A stretch of DNA of 64,000 bases from Rhizomucor pusillus (Eukaryota; Mucoromycota; Mucoromycetes; Mucorales; Lichtheimiaceae): the NCBI GenBank assembly GCA_900175165.2, contig FWWN02000524.1, positions 62,001-126,000 of the forward strand, read 5' to 3'. Positions 1 to 11,972 of the stretch are shown piece by piece. The notes under the pieces are model-generated. The model saw only the letters and a list, made by a program, of their open reading frames with translations, was not told the DNA's origin and made no database searches. Made by a program: the position numbers and the translations under genes. Numbering within the stretch: the stretch's first letter is position 1; each line of letters begins with the position of its first letter.

Positions 1-439
1 TTTGAGTTGTTTTTGGGCAACTATCAAGTTCCATCTCCCAAAGTCGCTGAAGCCAGTCCTTTCACTACAGTTAAACCGCTACGCGTTCGAGTGGTAAGTC
101 CTTGGCAACAATAATGTACGTTATCAGATTAATTGATCAGTATCCTTTTAGGTCCCCTCCATTCTTGTTTTTGCCTTGTTCATGCTTTTGCTTAATTTGG
201 TCCGTCCTAACTACTCGGGCGTTAGCTCGTGGCTATCCTACCTTCTTCTTCTAGCATTCTGGCTTTCCGTTCTAATTTCAGGTGTCCGGTTCGCTTTGCG
301 CCATGGAGACCAGTTTGTCGAGTGGCCGCACTTGATTCCACAGCCCAATTACGACACTGATACAGTAGATACAATAAGCGAAAAGGGTGCCATGGTACCT
401 CCCGATATGGGAGTGCCACCAGCAAAATACGAACAATAA
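1..439 (+). CDS. sac1: SAC1-type phosphoinositide phosphatase, C-terminal part (5' end outside window)
   Basis: Two exons are visible (1..93 and 152..439), joined in frame across a gtaag...ttttag intron. The encoded end starts FELFLGNY, then has a linker, two adjacent hydrophobic segments (VPSILVFALFMLLLNL and SSWLSYLLLLAFWLSVLI) and a tail containing DQFVEWPHLIP. LFLGNY, two membrane spans and a G-x-x-FVxxPxL tail are the known end of Sac1, the ER/Golgi PI4P phosphatase. The catalytic CX5R region lies upstream of base 1 and cannot be checked. Seen: frame, splice sites, two membrane spans. Family knowledge: Sac1 is held in the ER membrane by these spans. Confidence 0.8.
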
Positions 440-730
440 ATAAGTGCTTTAATTACTGCGAGAATATACACTTTTTCCCAAAAGTAATGTCGCATTTTAT
501 GAAATTTCATAATACATTTATACACCAAAACGACAAATTGCGACATTAATTTTTAGAAAAAGTGTAATAATGATAGAACCTGCAAGGACAAGGAAATGGA
601 TCAACCGCTGACAGTGGTGCCACCGGCATTTGACTGTCCGAAAGTGACTTCTATTCTTTCTGGCTGAAGCAAAGCCCAAATTTTTTTGTTATCCCCGTCA
701 AGCATCGAGCTTCAACCGGTTTTATATTAA

Positions 731-2388
731 ATGGAGGACACCATTAAGCCTACCAACAGCGGCGCTGAAGTTGATACTTCTCAGTGGCCCTTGCTCTTGA
801 AGGTAGCTACATGAATAACAATCCTGCGATTGTGACATGAATACTGATTTGCCCTGAAAGAACTATGATCAACTCAATGTTCGAACCGGTCACTACACAC
901 CTATTCCTGCCGGCTGCTCGCCTTTGAAACGTCCTCTCAACGAGTACATTCGCTATGGTGTGATCAACTTGGATAAGGTAACGATCGATTGATCGATCTT
1001 GAATCGTCGGCGTGGAAACGAAACTGGGATCTGACCTCTTTACGCTAGCCCGCCAATCCCTCCTCTCACGAAGTCGTCGCCTGGGTGCGCCGTATCTTGC
1101 GAGTTGAGAAAACTGGTCACAGCGGTACTCTTGATCCCAAGGTTACTGGCTGTCTTATTGTCTGTATGGACCGTGCTACCCGTCTTGTCAAGTCTCAGCA
1201 GGGTGCCGGTAAAGAGTACGTCTGTCTCCTCCGTCTTCACGATGCCATTGAAAGCGAGAAAAAGTTGAACTCTGTATGTTTGAGACGAAAATGGAACGAT
1301 ATGGAGGGATTTACTTACCATGTATCATTCCTTTCGTAGGCGATCGAAACCTTGACTGGCGCTTTGTTCCAACGTCCTCCACTTATTTCCGCCGTCAAGC
1401 GCCAGTTGCGTGTACGAACTATCCACGAAAGCAAGTTGATCGAATACGACAACGATCGCCATCTCGGTATCTTCTGGGTTAGCTGCGAAGCCGGTACCTA
1501 CATGCGTACTCTCTGTGTCCACTTGGGTCTGTTGCTCGGTGTTGGTGGTCACATGCAGGAACTGCGTCGTGTCCGATCTGGTGCCATGTCCGAAAACGTA
1601 GGTGTAAAGTGTAAATATCCATTCCTTGGCAAGTAACTAATATTTTCACATAGGATGACATTGTAACTATGCACGACGTTCTCGATGCTCAGTGGATGTA
1701 CGATAACAACCGCGACGAATCCTACCTCCGACGAGTTGTACGACCTCTCGAATCTTTGTTGACCGGATATAAGCGCATTGTTGTCAAGGACAGTGCAGTC
1801 AACGCTATCTGCTACGGTGCCAAGTTGATGTTGCCAGGCCTTTTGCGTTACGAAAACGGCATTGAAGTAAACGACGAAGTTGTCTTGATGACTACCAAGG
1901 GTGAGGCTATTGCTTTGGCCTACGCACAAATGACCACTGCTGTCATGGCCACCTGCGACCACGGTGTTGTTGCCAAGGTGAAGCGTGTCATTATGGAACG
2001 TGACACATATCCACGACGATGGGGCTTGGGTCCTGTTGCTTTGGCCAAGAAGAAGCTCAAGACTGAGGGCAAGCTTGACAAGTACGGCCGTGTCACTGAT
2101 GAGACTCCTGAAGTTTGGAAGCAGGCATACGTTGACTACACCAACAACACTGACGGCAAACTGCCTGAACCCGCATTCAACAAGCCCGCATCTGCAGCTG
2201 TTGCCGCTGCTGGCATCGCTCCCGTTATTAAGCCTGTCACAGTCGCTGCTGTAGACGCAGCAGCCAAGGGCCAGAAGCGTGGCGCTGAAGAAGTAGACTC
2301 TTCTGAGCAATCTGAATCCAAGAAGGCCAAGAAGGAGAAGAAGGAGAAGAAGGAGAAGAAAGAAAAGAAGAAGAAAAACAAGGATTAA
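731..2388 (+). CDS. cbf5: Cbf5/dyskerin, H/ACA snoRNP pseudouridine synthase
   Basis: Exons 731..802, 861..977, 1049..1273, 1340..1597 and 1654..2388 give 468 residues, close to yeast Cbf5 (about 483). The catalytic loop [13 protein letters not shown] lies near residue 87 with the TruB-family aspartate. The TruB fold continues with [12 protein letters not shown] and [16 protein letters not shown] domain (about residues 250-330) includes [17 protein letters not shown]. The last 40 residues are a Lys/Glu-rich KKE/KKD tail typical of eukaryotic dyskerins. It guides pseudouridylation of rRNA and snRNA in the nucleolus with Nop10, Nhp2 and Gar1. All four introns are short GT-AG and all frames join. 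The start is the first ATG of an exon whose reading frame fits the family N-terminus. Confidence 0.96.
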
Positions 2389-2726
2389 ACTGTCCAACTC
2401 TTGCATGTCCCATTAATATCTTGTTTCGTTTACCATTCTATCTCTTGTTGTTTGCACACACTTATTCATCGGTCATTTTTTCGTCTTGTAATTTCTTTTG
2501 CTTTCACCTCGAAGATATAAAAAGCAGTTTGCATCTCCACGCATAGTAGCTTTCGACAAAAATTATTATCAGCTGCTGCAACCCCAGGGACGCCCACAGC
2601 AACAAAGAACGCGTTTTCCAGCTCCGAGGGAAGTTTTTCTTTTCTTTTTAAGTTGTGAACCCTTCCCCCTCTTCCGCGACTTTCTTGCTAACTCAGCAAA
2701 CGACGGCAGTTCCTGACCACGAACGC
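2389..2726. other. intergenic: cbf5 3' UTR and promoter of the SET-domain gene
   Basis: Pyrimidine-rich, with no convincing coding frame. It holds the downstream flank of cbf5 and the upstream flank of the same-strand methyltransferase gene. The stretch shortly before 2727 is open in that gene's frame but has no ATG. Confidence 0.6.
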
Positions 2727-4437
2727 ATGACTACAGAGGAGGACGTTGCATTCAAAGGAGAGGAAGAGGAGGAGGAAGCCAGCGATATCTATGTAAGTTA
2801 CACAACGCACGACGCTTCAGATCGGTTTGGATGCGCTAAATATTTCACCTCAGGCTGTTCAACGCATTCTAGGCATAAAGAACTATGTAAGTAAGCATTA
2901 CACCAAACTATGTTGTAAATCTCAAACGAGTATATGCTAACAAGCTTTTACACAGAGGACGCTCATATGGTACTTGGTGCAGTGGGAAGGGTACAGCCAA
3001 AACGATAACACATGGGTTCGCGAAAACGACGCATCCTGCGACGAAGCTATCGCCGAATTCAAGCGAGCCATGGAGCAGGAGCAGCCTGGTGCACTCGCCA
3101 AGATGGTTGGGGGTACTAAGTTGGTACTCAAGGGTGCAGTTGATCCGGATTTCAAGATCGAGAACATGCGTAAAGCAAAGAGAAAATTACAACAAAGAAT
3201 CAAGCGTGAAAATTTGAAACGAAGCCGACCAGATAGTCTCAGTCCAAAGAAACCGGCGGCTAGGCCTACGAACAAGGCGCTATCCGCAAATACAAGGAAG
3301 GTTGCTGCAGATAGCAACGTACTAACCAAATGCTCAACGGTAATGTTCGACGCTATGGCCGAAAGTTGTGGAATACAAAAAACACACGGATTTTATGATG
3401 TTTTACATGCAAAGGCAAATCAATGTATATAAGGCGGTCATTCTTGTTCCAATTATACTGACATGTATATATAGTATGCGGAGATATGGCCGAAAGTCGT
3501 CGGTCGTGTTGGACACATAAAAGCTAAGGAGTTCCTATGTTCGTTACGAGAATCCTTTGCTGTGTATGAGGTACATTTCAATGGTAACCATTTCTTTTTT
3601 GAGAATGAAAGAATATTCATTGTCTGTACCTGACAACTGCAGCCACAAATTATCGCATGCAAGAAAAGCTCAGATACCTTGCATTATGCGACACAAAATC
3701 AGCTTGTGACAATTATGAACAAACTGGATACGGAAGATAAACCAAGATTCTTGTATGTAGAACGCTTGCTGCTACCTAGTGATTCACCTCAGCTGGACTC
3801 GACGTTCAACATTGCCTGTCAATGCAGCAGTGTCTGCGTTGGCGACTGTCACAATGAAACCCCAATGTACAGTGAAGACGGTCTCTATATTGGATTACGT
3901 GGTCAAGTAATTTACGAATGCAACGATCGGTGCGCTTGCTCGGAACCTGGCAGTGCGTGCACTAACCGTGTTGTCAAAAAAGGTGGAGTCACCCCGCTAA
4001 ATGTGTTTAAGACCCCCAACCGTGGATGGGGTGTCTGCGCAATGAGCAACATACGAAAAGGCGAATATATTGCGGAATACGTTGGCGAGGTGCTCACAAT
4101 CGATGAAGCCGTGGAACGTGAGAAGATTTACAGCGTTACCAACGAACGATATATCTTTGGAATGGATTTCGATGGCGAGCCGGACAATGTCGTGGATGCA
4201 ACGCTTTTCGGCAACGTTGCTCGGATGATAAACCACAGCTGCAACCCAAACTTGACTATTATTCCAACGTTTATCGAAAGCCTAGATCCCAAATTCTATC
4301 ATCTCGCTCTGTTTGCCACACGAAATATCAAGAAAGGCGAAGAACTGACTCTGGATTACGGAAAGGACATGTTACAAGACTTTGAATGTCACTGCGAATC
4401 ATCGAAATGTCGGGCGAAACTTGAACGCGTGAACTGA
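2727..4437 (+). CDS. clr4: Chromodomain-SET histone H3K9 methyltransferase (Clr4/SUV39 family)
   Basis: Exons 2727..2792, 2854..2886, 2956..3339, 3475..3570 and 3643..4437 give about 457 residues. After an acidic start comes a chromodomain (AVQRILGIKNY joined to WYLVQWEGYSQNDNTW). A basic linker follows, then a Cys-rich pre-SET (CQCSSVCVGDCHN...CNDRCACSEPGSACTNR). The SET domain has RGWGVCA, NHSCNPN and ELTLDYG, and the post-SET has CHCESSKC. This order defines Suv39/Clr4 enzymes, which write H3K9 methylation and read it through the chromodomain to spread heterochromatin. Exon 3 has an alternative end at 3414 through a GC donor. That leaves a 60-nt intron, typical here, instead of 135 nt, and adds 25 residues. 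Which is used cannot be settled from sequence alone. Confidence 0.92.
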
Positions 4438-4599
4438 AGAAAATTTGCATTTCTAACCTGTTCATCTCTACATTTACAATCATGGGAAAAAGGGGGAAGA
4501 CAACATTTCTTTGCATAACAACAATATCATTGTAACACATCAACTATTAGCATCCAGGAATAAAATACCAGCAATTAAAACGAGAGGATTTCTTCTTCT

Positions 4600-6708
4600 T
4601 TATTTCTGGCCCTTTTGATTATTCAGGCGCCACGCACTCTTCGATAAACTTTCCAAATGCTTGACGACAGGCTTAATATACATAAATAACAGCAACGTGC
4701 CCAAGGCCACACACAGTGTTCCCGCAATGTAGTAACCGTCTTGCTCTATCACGCATCTTCCGCCCAATCCTTTACATTGCGTTTTACCCTCTTCCGAAAC
4801 GCAAGATACATCTGACGATGATCATTGTGAGCATAGAATCTGACAAAGAGTTCAAATATTATCTTACTCGATCCATTCGCATCCTCCACGGAACAGTAGG
4901 CTTTGGTAAAATAATCCACGGCTTCCAGTACAAAGAATTTGGGCCATGTACCGCCAAAGTTGCTAAATGTATTCAAGAGCTAAAAAATGTTTTAAAATGA
5001 AGCTATTATTAAATGCATTTTCATTCTTTCGCACGTACCGTCATGTATGTTCCGCCGATAAGCGGGTCCGCGATGCTTGTCATGAAAGCAGATATACTGA
5101 CAAACTGAACGGTTGACATGAACGAGCTCAAAACTGTTGATCCCATAATAACACTAAAGTAGAAGAGTCCAATCTCTTGTCCTTCTGGGTACCAAGCAAC
5201 GATAAGCATGCCGACCGCGGAAAATGCAAGGCGACCATAGAAGGCATACAGCCACTGATATAAATAAGATAACGTAAGATAACGTTAGATAACGTTATTT
5301 CCATGATTTTCAATAAACTTACGGGTTTTAGAGGTCTTGGGCCATTCGACCACTTTGCGGCATAGTAGCCAAATAAAATTTGGAGAGGGAAATCCAAAAG
5401 CACCGAAAGCGCAAGATCTTCTTTTGAGAATCCTTTTTCCAGCAACTTTAGGGATGTAACAGCCTCGTGGCAGATAAATCCAATCTTCGCGGTCAATAGG
5501 ACAATGATAAATGACTGCATGTCTATATGAATAAATTATAAACCAAAAGACTTTAGGTAAGTATATATGTATGGAACAAAGTATGTCAAGTATACTTACG
5601 TTTAAGCTTGCAAATGCGATAAATGGTATCGTAAACTCCTCGGATACCGAGCTGGTCTTCATCGGTGCGACTAGGTGTCTGAATTTTCTAGTTAGCAGCC
5701 CGCATTTGAATTCGCCCACATTCGTCTCTGCTCACCTCTGCTTTGAACAGAACAAGCCAAGCAGTCACCGCAAAGTACATAAATGCCCAGAATTGCATGT
5801 AAGCACCGAGTCGAAATAAACCATATGGCTGAGGCTCCGACCAAATGTACTTGTTGCTAAACTCGGGAGAGCTCAGGGCCAAAAAGACGGTGAATGACAT
5901 AAAGTATCCGGTGTTTAAGCCGATGGTTTGAGCAGTAGATGCGTATGAGAGACTCTCTTTGGACAGGAGTGTTAGAGCCCATCCATCGACAGCAATATCT
6001 TGCGTTGCACAGAAGAATATGGTGACAAGGAACGAGATTGTGAGGTAGTAAACAGGTATATGTTCTGCTTCCATGATTTCATCGATATTTCGACCGAGCC
6101 AAAAGAACAAGCATCCAGTCAAGAGCTGAATTGGAACAATCCACGATTTGCGGCGACCGAGACTTGGCGAATATATTGCGTCGACGATAGGTGACCACAA
6201 AAATTTGAGAGAATACGGCCAAGATGAGAGTGAGAATATGGCGATTTGAGAATAAGATAGCTGTGCTTTCAACAAGAATGGGATGGAGCCAAAAGACAGA
6301 CCTACAGGCACACCCTGCAGCAAGTCTGTTACGAATGGTTTACATGTTAGCTATGTATAGACGGATAGTGCAATTTTGGAAATACTTGCAAAGAACGACC
6401 AGTAGGATAAAGTTCCCCAGATCTTTGCGGCTAAGAGTTTCAATGTGTTCTTCTGGCTCGCTTGCCTCTTTGACGGTCGAGTCGAGTTCCAGCTCTTCCT
6501 TCTCGTCGTCGGCAGCGTGCTGTTCTTTGCGACGGAGAGTCGTTCCTGTTATTTGATGTTCCATGGCCGTTGATTGCGCGATCGCATTGCCTGCAGAGTA
6601 GCTCCGGAATCCCTCAGATGGTATCTTTCCTGTATCGAGTTTAAGACTGCCCTTTGTGGGTGAATGTAGATTATCTGTCAGAGGCCCGGATCCATCAGCT
6701 GCTGGCAT
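4600..6708 (-). CDS. Acetyl-CoA transporter, SLC33A1/AT-1 family (MFS fold)
   Basis: Seven exons (6708..6390, 6325..5736, 5678..5600, 5522..5323, 5254..5039, 4979..4868, 4811..4600) encode 575 residues, near human SLC33A1 (549). Family blocks are clear: LQGVPVGLSFGSIPFLL, GRRKSWIVPIQ, ATQDIAVDGWALTLLS, LLTAKIGF, DPLIGGTYMT, LNTFSNFGGTWP and a final Cys-rich loop followed by a last span. These proteins import acetyl-CoA into the ER lumen for protein acetylation. Intron 1 uses a GC donor (gcaagt at 6389); only this join yields the tyrosine of the LYLLQG block. No ATG lies in frame upstream of 6708 before a stop. It shares a 598-bp divergent region with the DRG1 gene. Confidence 0.92.
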
Positions 6709-7306
6709 TCGAAAAATAGAACGGCTTATTTGGTTCCGTAGGGAAGAAGAAGACGATCGGTCAGAATAATAAGGAGGTGCCGGGTAACTGCGCGGCGTAT
6801 GGAGTACTGGACCTGTCAATGGGCGGAACGTTGCTGGCAGGACAGCGAATCAATTTTCATTTTTGGAAACCACAACCTGGAACATTCAGCAGATCTGTAC
6901 TTCAGTTTGTTTGTTATTATTCCTGGAAACTATCATACAGCCATTAAACAAATGTCTTCTTTTTATTGATGACAAGCGTGTTTCTCTGGTGGAAAGAACT
7001 GTTTGTCTTTAGACTTATATAAACCAATTGTATAAATTTGTAGAAACTTCCCTGCATTTCCCTCGCTAAATAAAGATGAATACCGTGCATGCACCCTTCT
7101 ATACTTTGCATTCCTATGTTTTCTAGTGTTCTTCAACCGTCAATTTAGATATATTGGTGGTCCAACAGATATAGGCGCCATTGCCGCTGTCTTTCCTGCT
7201 GCGTTCCATTCAGTGAACGCTCAAGAGTGTTTATAGACTCCGAACTGGTCCCAAACGAACGGTTTTTTTTCTTGGATCAGTAACCGGGAATCCGCAAAAA
7301 TCTACA
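6709..7306. promoter_or_regulatory. divergent intergenic region between the SLC33A1-like gene and DRG1
   Basis: No coding frame fits a conserved protein. A TATATAAA followed closely by CCAAT lies near 7016-7027, oriented toward DRG1. This is a plausible core-promoter signal but sits about 280 bp from the start codon. Control of both genes from here is inferred from layout only. Confidence 0.4.
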
Positions 7307-9011
7307 ATGAGTGTTGTGGAGAAAATTAAGGTACAGTTGGGCAAACAAGCAGTAACTATGATTTCTCGAGTAGTAACAAAACTGTGTAGGAAATTGAAGT
7401 GAGTCTTACATGGAATGAATGAAATCGATTTTCGAGAGATTGCTCACATGGCAACAGAATGAAATGGCCAAGACCCAAAAGAACAAGGCCACTTCATACC
7501 ATTTGGGTCAATTGAAAGCCAAGCTTGCAAAGTTAAAACGTGAACTCTTGATCCCCTCCGGCGGCGGTGGAGGCGGCGGTGGAGGTATGACATAGGGACT
7601 CCTGTTTAGAAAAGTTTCTGATTTGTTTCGATAGTTGGCTTCGACGTTGCAAAGACTGGTGTGGCCAGAGTTGGTTTTGTTGGTAAGTGAATATATCTGT
7701 CGAGTCGTGGATGCATAGCACTAAAATACATTGAAGGTTTCCCATCTGTGGGCAAGTCCACGCTCATGTCCAAACTTACCGGCACTCACTCTGAAGTCGG
7801 TGCATATGAATTTACAACACTTACCACCGTTCCCGGTGTTATTCAATACAAGGGTGCGAAGATCCAGGTTTGTATATTGGAAAAGACCAGGAAAAAGGCG
7901 CAATTGCTGATTTTGATGGTATACAGATTCTGGATCTGCCCGGTATTATCGAAGGTGCCAAGGACGGCAAAGGTCGTGGTAGACAGGTCATTGCTGGTAT
8001 GTAGCGACTTTAGGATTTCGTACTTGAGTCGCATTCTTACGCTTGCTGGATAGTTGCTCGTACTTGTTCCTTGATCTTTATCGTTTTGGACGTATTGAAG
8101 CCTATGACGGATAAGAAGATTATTGAAAGAGAATTGGAAGGCTTCGGCATCCGTCTGAACAAGAAACCGCCAGCAATTATTTTCAAAAAGAAGGAAAAGG
8201 GTGGCATCAACATCACCAACACTGTACCTCTGACGCACATCACACCTGAAGAAGTAAAGGCTGTACTGTCCGAATACAGAATCCACAACGCCGACGTTTC
8301 CTTTAAAGAGGACTCAACCATCGATGACCTCATTGATGTCGTTGAGGTGAGTATTATTACACTTGACTTGCAACTCATACAAGAATTGTTGCTAACCATT
8401 AATCTCGTTACAGGGCAACCGGTAAGATATCATCAGAAAGCTGGCTCTCGAAATCATTGCTGACAGTTTTCCACAGTATTTATATTCCATGCATTTACGT
8501 ATTGAACAAGATCGATCAGATTTCGATTGAGGAATTGGATCTTATTTACAAGATTCCAAATGCTGTGCCCATTTGTGCAAACCATGAATGGAACTTTGAT
8601 GAACTGTTGGAGACCATGTGGAAGGTAAACAATGCTTAAATTATATAGATTAAAGCTTTCTTTTCTCACCTATTTTTGTTGCAGAAACTAGATCTCGTCA
8701 GGATCTATACCAAACCAAAGGGACAGATGCCAGATTACGAGGCACCCGTTGTGCTAACCTCTGAGAAATGCACAGTGGAGGATTTCTGTAATCACATTCA
8801 CAAGGCTATCTTGGAGCAGTTCAAATGGTAAGATGGCGCACCGATATATCGAGGATTGCATTCTGACAATACTGTGCTAGTGCATACGTATGGGGTTCTT
8901 CTGTGAAGCACAATCCTCAAAAGGTCGGCAAGGAACATGTCTTGTGCGACGAAGATGTCGTTCAAATCGTCAAAAAGTATTTTTTTTTTTTTTTCGTTGA
9001 GTTCCAGGTAA
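7307..9011 (+). CDS. DRG1/Rbg1 developmentally regulated GTP-binding protein
   Basis: Twelve exons (7307..7330, 7390..7398, 7458..7584, 7635..7682, 7737..7867, 7927..7996, 8054..8346, 8414..8421, 8477..8624, 8685..8827, 8881..8976, 9008..9011) encode 366 residues, equal to the family length (human DRG1 is 367). Motifs: GFPSVGKST (G1), DLPGIIEGA (G3), LNKIDQIS (G4), then a TGS domain with [13 protein letters not shown] and the ending VQIVKK. DRG1 binds a DFRP partner and helps translating or stalled ribosomes. Exons 2, 8 and 12 carry only 9, 8 and 4 coding nt. The last intron begins with T15 and is needed to reach the conserved end; reading through adds 15 unrelated residues. Confidence 0.95.
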
Positions 9012-9305
9012 ACAGAAGTTGCTAATCACCCCTCATATAGAATTTAGATTTACATTGATTTTGCCCACCGCCCGTTTTGCCACTGTCAGGAACGAAAACG
9101 TGGTTAATAAAAAAGCAGACAAACTTGTTGATCGAGCCGAAATGCTTGTAACATGCTTGTCGTTTCTGTACATATATAATTCATGTCTTGTTTCAAAATT
9201 CTGATGGTAAACCATTCATGTGCATGTGCCCAAGAAAGCGCGGAAGTCGTTCTACCGTAAAAGGCAAGGCAGCCTCAAGCACCCTTTTTCCTGTTTGCCA
9301 TCGCC

Positions 9306-10835
9306 ATGGATGACAACGAAGGCGCAGGCAATGAGAAGAAGAAATCAAGAAAGCCAACTGGTAGCTATCAGTGAACAAACTTCCCCGGGAAAGTTGCGAC
9401 TGACCTGAATCTCCAAACAGATGGGGCTTTCCGGCAGCAGCGCTTGCCAGCATGGCAGCCTGTCCTTACACCTCGGGCGGCTTTACCGACCTTCTTCATA
9501 GTTGGCATCCTATTCACTCCTATTGGAGGTCTTCTTTACTGGTCCAACAGTAGCGTCAGTATATCTAATACACCGTAAAGACAACAAAATATTCTTGAAC
9601 TCATTCGTAGCACAGGTCAACGAGATTATGATAGATTATACCACTTGCTCACGGTATCCATCACCTGTATACCTACTACCTGAACAGTACTCGCTAGCTT
9701 TATCGCAAAACGTCGATACTTCGCAGATACAGCCTCCAGCTTTCCATTACGAGAATGCCAGCAATTTCCAGAACCCTAAATGGCAGAACCCGAATAACAT
9801 CACCGTTCAGCAATGTACCATCGATTTCACAGTCCCCGTGGATATGACACCTCCCGTTTACATGTACTATCGTCTTACCAACTTTTACCAGAACCATCGA
9901 CAATACATTAGCAGCTACGATGAAAATCAACTCGCAGGTCAAGCCGGCCCACCGAGCGGCGACTGCGGATCACTGGCCAGGAACGATCAGGGAACACCAA
10001 TATTTCCGTGCGGCATGATTGCAAATTCAATGTTCAACGGTATATATACTTGACTCCTTTTTTGTATTGAGCGCACCGTTGACTTGCCTTCGCAGATACT
10101 CGATCCAACCTGACGAGAATCGATGATCCTGCCGGTCCAACGACCTTTAGCTTCAATGTAAACGGTATTGCTTGGCCAACTGACAAGAACAAGTACGGCC
10201 CTACGCAGTACTCGCCGTCAGCTGTTGTCCCTCCGCCGAACTGGGCACTGAGATATCCAAACGGGACTTACGACGACATGCATCCACCTCCGGATCTTTC
10301 TAACGACGAAAGCTTCATGGTGTGGATGCGAACAGCAGCTTTGCCCGACTTTCGTAAAATCTGGGGACGAAACGATCAGGATACACTTGCTGCGGGACGT
10401 TGGCGGATCGTGATCGATCTCAGTAAGTGATAAGTTCTTATCAAAACTGAAAGTAATCGATGACCAAACCCTCTACGTAGACTTTAATACCATGAAATAT
10501 AATGGGCAAAAGTGGCTAGTACTATCAACGACCTCGCCTCTAGGTGGACGAAATCCCTACCTCGGCATCACGTACATGGCAGTAGGCGGCATTTGTTTAC
10601 TGCTTGGTGTCCTATTTACTTTGAAACACTGTATAAAGCCCAGGTTAGATCATGTTCTTTTACTTACTAAACTTTGCTCTCTCTCTCCTCCTCCTCCTCC
10701 TCCATCTCTAACCATTATTTTAACAGACCTCTCAGTGATCCCTCTTATCTCTCATGGAATCAACCTGGAGGTGGACTTCCAGGACACAAGAAGAAAAAGA
10801 AGGGACCGATTATCAAAAGGCTTCATCAAGACTAG
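9306..10835 (+). CDS. CDC50/LEM3 family, beta subunit of P4-ATPase lipid flippase
   Basis: Exons 9306..9360, 9421..9554, 9616..10039, 10096..10422, 10481..10643 and 10727..10835 encode 403 residues. The N-terminal cytosolic part has the family block [16 protein letters not shown], followed by the first span ([19 protein letters not shown]). A large luminal domain has paired cysteines, and [11 protein letters not shown] is a family signature. A second span ([15 protein letters not shown]) precedes the tail [12 protein letters not shown], which matches the Lem3/Cdc50 C-terminus. These subunits carry P4-ATPases out of the ER and are needed for phospholipid flipping in Golgi, endosome and plasma membrane. 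Which paralogue (Cdc50, Lem3 or Crf1 type) cannot be told. Confidence 0.93.
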
Positions 10836-11271
10836 GATGAGATTTCCAAACATGGTTTCCGTTCCTTTTTGTATCATAACATTTTTGAATATCATCCATC
10901 ATTTTATTTTTTCTAACACATCTGAGGAAATATGCAATAAATGACACTTGAATACTCAGATGTTGTGGTGTTTCTTATCCTGCTTTGAGATGATTAAACT
11001 CTCATGGTACAATGCTCGCAGCAAGGTATGTCAGGAATTCTAGATAATTTTCATCTACTCAATATATTCTATGCATACCCGAAAGATAAAAGGAGTGGTC
11101 TTGATACTCAAATCACTGTTAGGATCCTATGTCTTCTTTTCGGGCTCTGGTGCGCGGTTTGCCGACGACCAGAAAAAAAAATAGCGGGTGGCTTTGCACA
11201 TCCACACATATTGTGGATCTCTCAAATACACTGTTCCTCCTCTTTTCTCGCCGCTAAACGTCAATTACAAC
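10836..11271. other. intergenic: CDC50 3' flank and uS14 promoter
   Basis: No supported gene. The last about 60 bases before 11272 are pyrimidine-rich (ctcctcttttctcgcc), as expected just upstream of a ribosomal protein start codon. Confidence 0.5.
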
Positions 11272-11575
11272 ATGGCTCACGCTAACGTTTGGAACTCTCG
11301 TCCCCGTCAGTTCGGTAAGGGCTCCCGCCAATGGTAAGTATTTGCAACATATAAATTGCGCATTCGAGAAGGGCATTGTTAAATTGAAAATGTGCCATCA
11401 AGCCGTGTCTGTGCCCACCGTGCCGCTTTGATCCGCAAGTACAACCTCAACATCTGCCGTCAGTGTTTCCGCGAGTACGCCAACGACATTGGCTTCCACA
11501 AGGTAAATTTCGTCACCTCTTCACTGTGTGTGAACAATGAGCTTAACGCTTTTTCTTTTTGCTTAGTACCGTTAA
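11272..11575 (+). CDS. rps29: 40S ribosomal protein S29 (uS14)
   Basis: Three exons (11272..11333, 11403..11502, 11567..11575) encode 56 residues, the exact eukaryotic S29 length. The zinc site is formed by CRVCAHR and CRQC (C-x2-C ... C-x2-C). The protein starts [20 protein letters not shown] and ends IGFHKYR. The last exon supplies only TAC CGT and the stop. S29 sits in the head of the small subunit. The first intron splits the first zinc-binding cysteine codon. Confidence 0.97.
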
Positions 11576-11972
11576 ATTTGGTCATGTCTGTTTTGGATGC
11601 ATTCTAGACGTTTGGGAATAAAGACAAAGTCTTGAAGCCACTCGCAACCACACAAACGTTCTGCTTTACCCCTTTCTTTTTCTTATACAGCGCATACCCA
11701 CATGCATTGCATTCTATTGGATGCATCGAGTGTAATGTTTGCTAGGATGAGCTAAACGACAAGGAGGGAGATGGAAAAAAGGGGCTGTGCTGTTTTCGAC
11801 ATTGCGTGAATACTGTTCGGTGCGAAGGAGATGACGAAGCTTTTCCTTCTCTTTTTTGCTTTTCTTTCCATCTTACGTGGATTTATTGACGATTTCCCCT
11901 CCCACTCTTTTAATCTTACATTGTCCTTCGTTTTACTTGTTACGTGATTATTCGATTTAAGAACAAAAAGAG
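11576..11972. other. intergenic: uS14 3' flank and promoter of the Sho1-like gene
   Basis: About 400 bp without a supported reading frame. It is rich in short pyrimidine runs (around 11845-11875 and 11890-11910). No clear TATA box was seen. Confidence 0.5.

Noticed and set aside
1549..2406. 285-codon open frame on the minus strand
   Set aside because: Exact antisense of the cbf5 last exons. Its poly-Leu/Phe start mirrors the Lys-rich tail, and no minus-strand signals support it.
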